From Perkinsus olseni (lineage: Eukaryota > Perkinsozoa > Perkinsida > Perkinsidae), in NCBI GenBank assembly GCA_013115135.1, contig JABANP010000444.1, positions 1 through 43,875 on the forward strand: a stretch of DNA of 43,875 nt. The letters run 5' to 3'. A program made the position numbers and the translations under genes. The notes below the pieces were generated by a model. It saw only the letters and a program-made list of their open reading frames with translations. It made no database searches and was not told the origin of the DNA. How positions within the stretch are numbered: the stretch's first letter is position 1; every line of letters begins with the position of its first letter. This document shows, piece by piece, positions 41,400 to 43,875 of this stretch.

Positions 41400-43341
41400 T
41401 TTTGCGGCTGCGACCATTCTGTATAGTACTAGGATGTTACGAAGATATTCAAAGTTTACCGATTCGAATCTCGCTAGGAAGATTCTTTTGATAATTTACC
41501 AAAACCTCGCTAACAAGAAAATACTATCACTTTACGAGTATCTTCAACCTCACTGTTTGACAGAGAAGCTCACCAGCTAAAGACATGCCCGAGCAATGAG
41601 GCAAAAACGGGCGTAGATTGACGAGATTCAGAAATACCGTGATACGGGAGGTAGGGAAATCTTTAACGGTGGTAAACGTTCAACCTCCAAAGTTTTACGA
41701 TACCGCTCATGTTGTAGAGCTACCGCCCGAGACTCGACACGAAAAAGAAGGAAAAGGATTAGAGAACCTCGCAACCGAATCAGCAATACAGTCGCCCCAG
41801 AGTTCACTAGCTGGTGCTTTGAGACTAGCAACAACCTACTTCTCGAGATCCTCAGATATTTGCTTCTTCCGCCCAGCACGAAGCGCCAGCCACGAGTGGG
41901 TCAAACTCGGCACGCTCAAGCCTAGGTATCTAAACTTGATGCTTGCTCTCCATGAAATGGCCAGCGATGAACGACCCCCCAAACAGCACAACTCGAATTT
42001 TCTTGGAAGTCACTCACTTAATAGGCCACCACCAGGAATCGAACCCGTGCCCATGTCCTTCGCCGTGAGTGAACGCAGCCCCATCCAGCGGGTCCGAGCC
42101 GCGCAACTGATAGCGAGCACAGTACTGTATTGAATACAGTGTTTCGACGGAATTTTTCGTCGGAAATCCAAAAATCGAAAAAAAATTGGGAAAATCCAGA
42201 AAAATCCAGTTGTAAGCGACTCATGACGAGTCACTAATTTCGGAGGGAATCTCTTCAAAGAGTGCGAATGACATGCGGACTCCCGTGATTGACACGAGAG
42301 ACTCCGTGATTATCTCAGACTAGGAGAACTCAAACTCAAGGCATAATAGTGCCGAACGGAAGGCCTCGCAGCTCCCCGAGCGGCCGTAACCCACAACGAG
42401 ACAAGATATCCAGATAAACAGCATCATGATGTGACGTGACGTCACTGACGTTTTGCTTCGGTAATGATGGTGTTGATGCCAGCGACCCCCACAGGGCACT
42501 TTGAGAAGCAGAACAAGATACCATATTGGTACCATCAGGTGACATCTTCACCCTCCTCCACTGCGGTTGTAACGTCCGTAGCACAATTGGGACCAGATGG
42601 CCATCTACCGTACTGGGCCGCATGCAGCAGACCGAAGCCGGTTTTGTATAGAATATATGCTCGCATACCGCCTCACTTCCGAGGTAGAGAACTTATCACG
42701 ACCGAATGTCACGCTGAGCAGTTCCATAGCCGGCCGAAAGGATAGTTCGCCGGGGGACTTTTGCTGGACGCAGATCACTCTCCTATGTCCATGTATGTGT
42801 GGTCAGATTACGTGCCTTCTATCCTCCACACTGGGTGTAGCCTGGTCTGAATGTAATGATTTCTCATCACACCAACCAAGATATCGAGATCTTGGTGGCT
42901 TAGACGGTGCCACCTCAACTGCACATACTCCGTCGACCTCAGTGCACGTCTCCACTGTTCTGCTATTCCGCATCGGCGCGATCGGTGAGATACTCTATCG
43001 TGAGGTCAGCGACGCTACAGAAATAATAAGGTAAGTTCATGTGTCCCAGTGCACCATCAGCAACTCTCGTCCCACTTCACGATCAACACTCTCGCAGTCC
43101 CGCTTGATAGTAGCCGTGCGGTACTACCGAAAAATCGAAGGGTCGGCTCTTGATGACCTGCTATTGATCCATGGTTTCACGAAGGTCGCTTTAGCAATAT
43201 CGACCGGATGCCGTGGCTGGCGCTCACCAGCGATAAAAAATCGGAACTCTAGATCGGAGTATCGCAACTGTGCTGAGGCAATCGGAATTCCATTGTAGAC
43301 ATTATCATTAGACAATTAGAAATCTATCATATTCTTATATT
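41400..43341. other. Unresolved, gene-like but not modelled
   Basis: Minus-strand frames at 41980-41840 (LALRAGRKKQISEDLEK and nearby) may be exons of the gene above. 42110-42020 on the minus strand is tRNA-like, with a T-arm-like gggttcgattcctgg and gctggatggggctgcgttc upstream. A long plus-strand frame (41618-42133) crosses it and is doubtful. Nothing is recognised at 42140-43120. A minus frame at 43315-43124 (GIPIASAQLRYSDLEFRFF) could be an exon. Confidence 0.3.
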
Positions 43342-43620
43342 TCACCATTTTATTATAGAATGACGAAATCTCGGCGACCGTTTCACAACCTGGCGAGCGA
43401 CAAAACGCATACCTACTTGAGGCGGGCCGGCCATGGTCAATTTCGGAGTGCCGAAGGTGAAATTACCCCGACTCCTGACCGTACCAATACGGGCTGCCAC
43501 GGCCGGTAAATCATAGTGTCCCTCCCCAGCCGGCCTGGTAGGGTCGCCGAATACCACCCCAGAACTCTTAGAGGAATCTGAGGAAGATACTGCGAATTGC
43601 CAATCTATTATTAACCTCAT
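43342..43620 (-). CDS. Possible SHIPPO-type (sperm-tail PG-rich repeat) exon
   Basis: The frame reads SSGVVFGDPTRPAGEGHYDL, PAVAARIGTVRS and GNFTFGTPKL. The pattern P-x-G-x-G-x-Y-D-x-P followed by FTFG resembles sperm-tail PG-rich repeats of axonemal proteins, but only one unit is seen and the first Pro-Gly is changed. A gtaggt donor follows GPPQ at about 43416, so the frame to the stop at 43342 may be partly intronic. The start at 43620 is uncertain; a gcag acceptor-like site lies just inside. Flagellated zoospores occur in Perkinsus, so such a gene would be expected in the genome. Confidence 0.3.
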   Translation of the reverse strand: MRLIIDWQFAVSSSDSSKSSGVVFGDPTRPAGEGHYDLPAVAARIGTVRSRGNFTFGTPKLTMAGPPQVGMRFVARQVVKRSPRFRHSIIKW

Positions 43621-43875
43621 GCCAATAGACCATCAAGTGTAAAACATCTTATTGTCCCATCCTGCAGCTCCTCCTTCTCCTCAGAAAACTATACACGCAA
43701 TTTCAGCAAATTCTCCTAATTTCAGCAATTAACTAAACGGCGACTGCAGTGATGTATTCCGTCAAACTCGGTCTGTATGTTTCTCACTCACAGGACGACG
43801 AAGCCTATGAAATCCCACCCGCTCCACCAGAATACCAGAGATGCAGTTATCAACCCGCCATCAAGGTCACCGGTC

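Noticed and set aside
41618..42133. 171-codon plus-strand frame
   Set aside because: It crosses a tRNA-like stretch, has no recognisable motif, and minus-strand exons overlap it.

Overview
The window looks like nuclear DNA of a protist close to Perkinsus (Perkinsozoa, Alveolata). Four things point there. A 22-nt block at 40342-40363 differs by one base from the Perkinsus/dinoflagellate trans-spliced leader as I recall it. Genes are broken by very short GT-AG introns (mostly 39-92 nt). Several genes encode small secreted proteins and a secreted subtilisin. Intergenic DNA is full of degenerate transposons and fold-back sequences. There are no operons and no bacterial start signals, so many genes are invisible as single long reading frames and were rebuilt here exon by exon.

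Left part (1-17 kb): a tandem segmental duplication about 10 kb apart. Unit 1 holds a secreted-protein gene (1-516, minus), a filamin-repeat/PA14-like gene (2472-5649, plus) and a gamma-glutamylcyclotransferase-like (GGCT/AIG2) gene (5894-7077, plus). Unit 2 holds the same three in the same order, with unequal fates. The secreted gene is frameshifted (10446-11340). The filamin gene is reduced to a 190-bp scar (14585-14772). The GGCT gene is intact (15019-16176). A tyrosine-recombinase element relic (12255-13228) sits inside unit 2, and an APE-type LINE endonuclease relic (7997-8480) lies after unit 1.

Middle (18-24.5 kb): a secreted glycine-rich protein (18009-18467), an intronless subtilisin-like protease with a complete catalytic set (20108-21670), an inverted-repeat element and its truncated partner (21991-23175), and a five-exon EF-hand protein (23303-24535) whose last exon runs into an in-frame 21-bp repeat.

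Right part (24.7-43.9 kb): mostly minus-strand, intron-rich genes. They include a protein disulfide isomerase-like/thioredoxin-fold protein with an altered active site (35879-36370), a long coiled-coil protein (37683-40136), the end of another gene (40885-41383) and a possible SHIPPO-type (sperm-tail PG-rich) exon (43342-43620). A 62-residue cysteine-rich secreted peptide (29914-30105), a hAT-like MITE with an 8-bp target duplication (32689-33008) and a second inverted-repeat element (33143-33321) also lie here.

Two phenomena stand out. First, near-perfect fold-back palindromes are scattered and sometimes chained. Comparing the duplicated units shows that some are present in one copy and absent from the other, so the gain or loss of hairpins can be seen at matched sites. 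Second, one repeat family of about 100-150 bp occupies the long introns of at least three unrelated genes, always in the sense orientation, and in two of them it begins at the 5' splice site. That is the behaviour of introner-like (intron-generating) elements.
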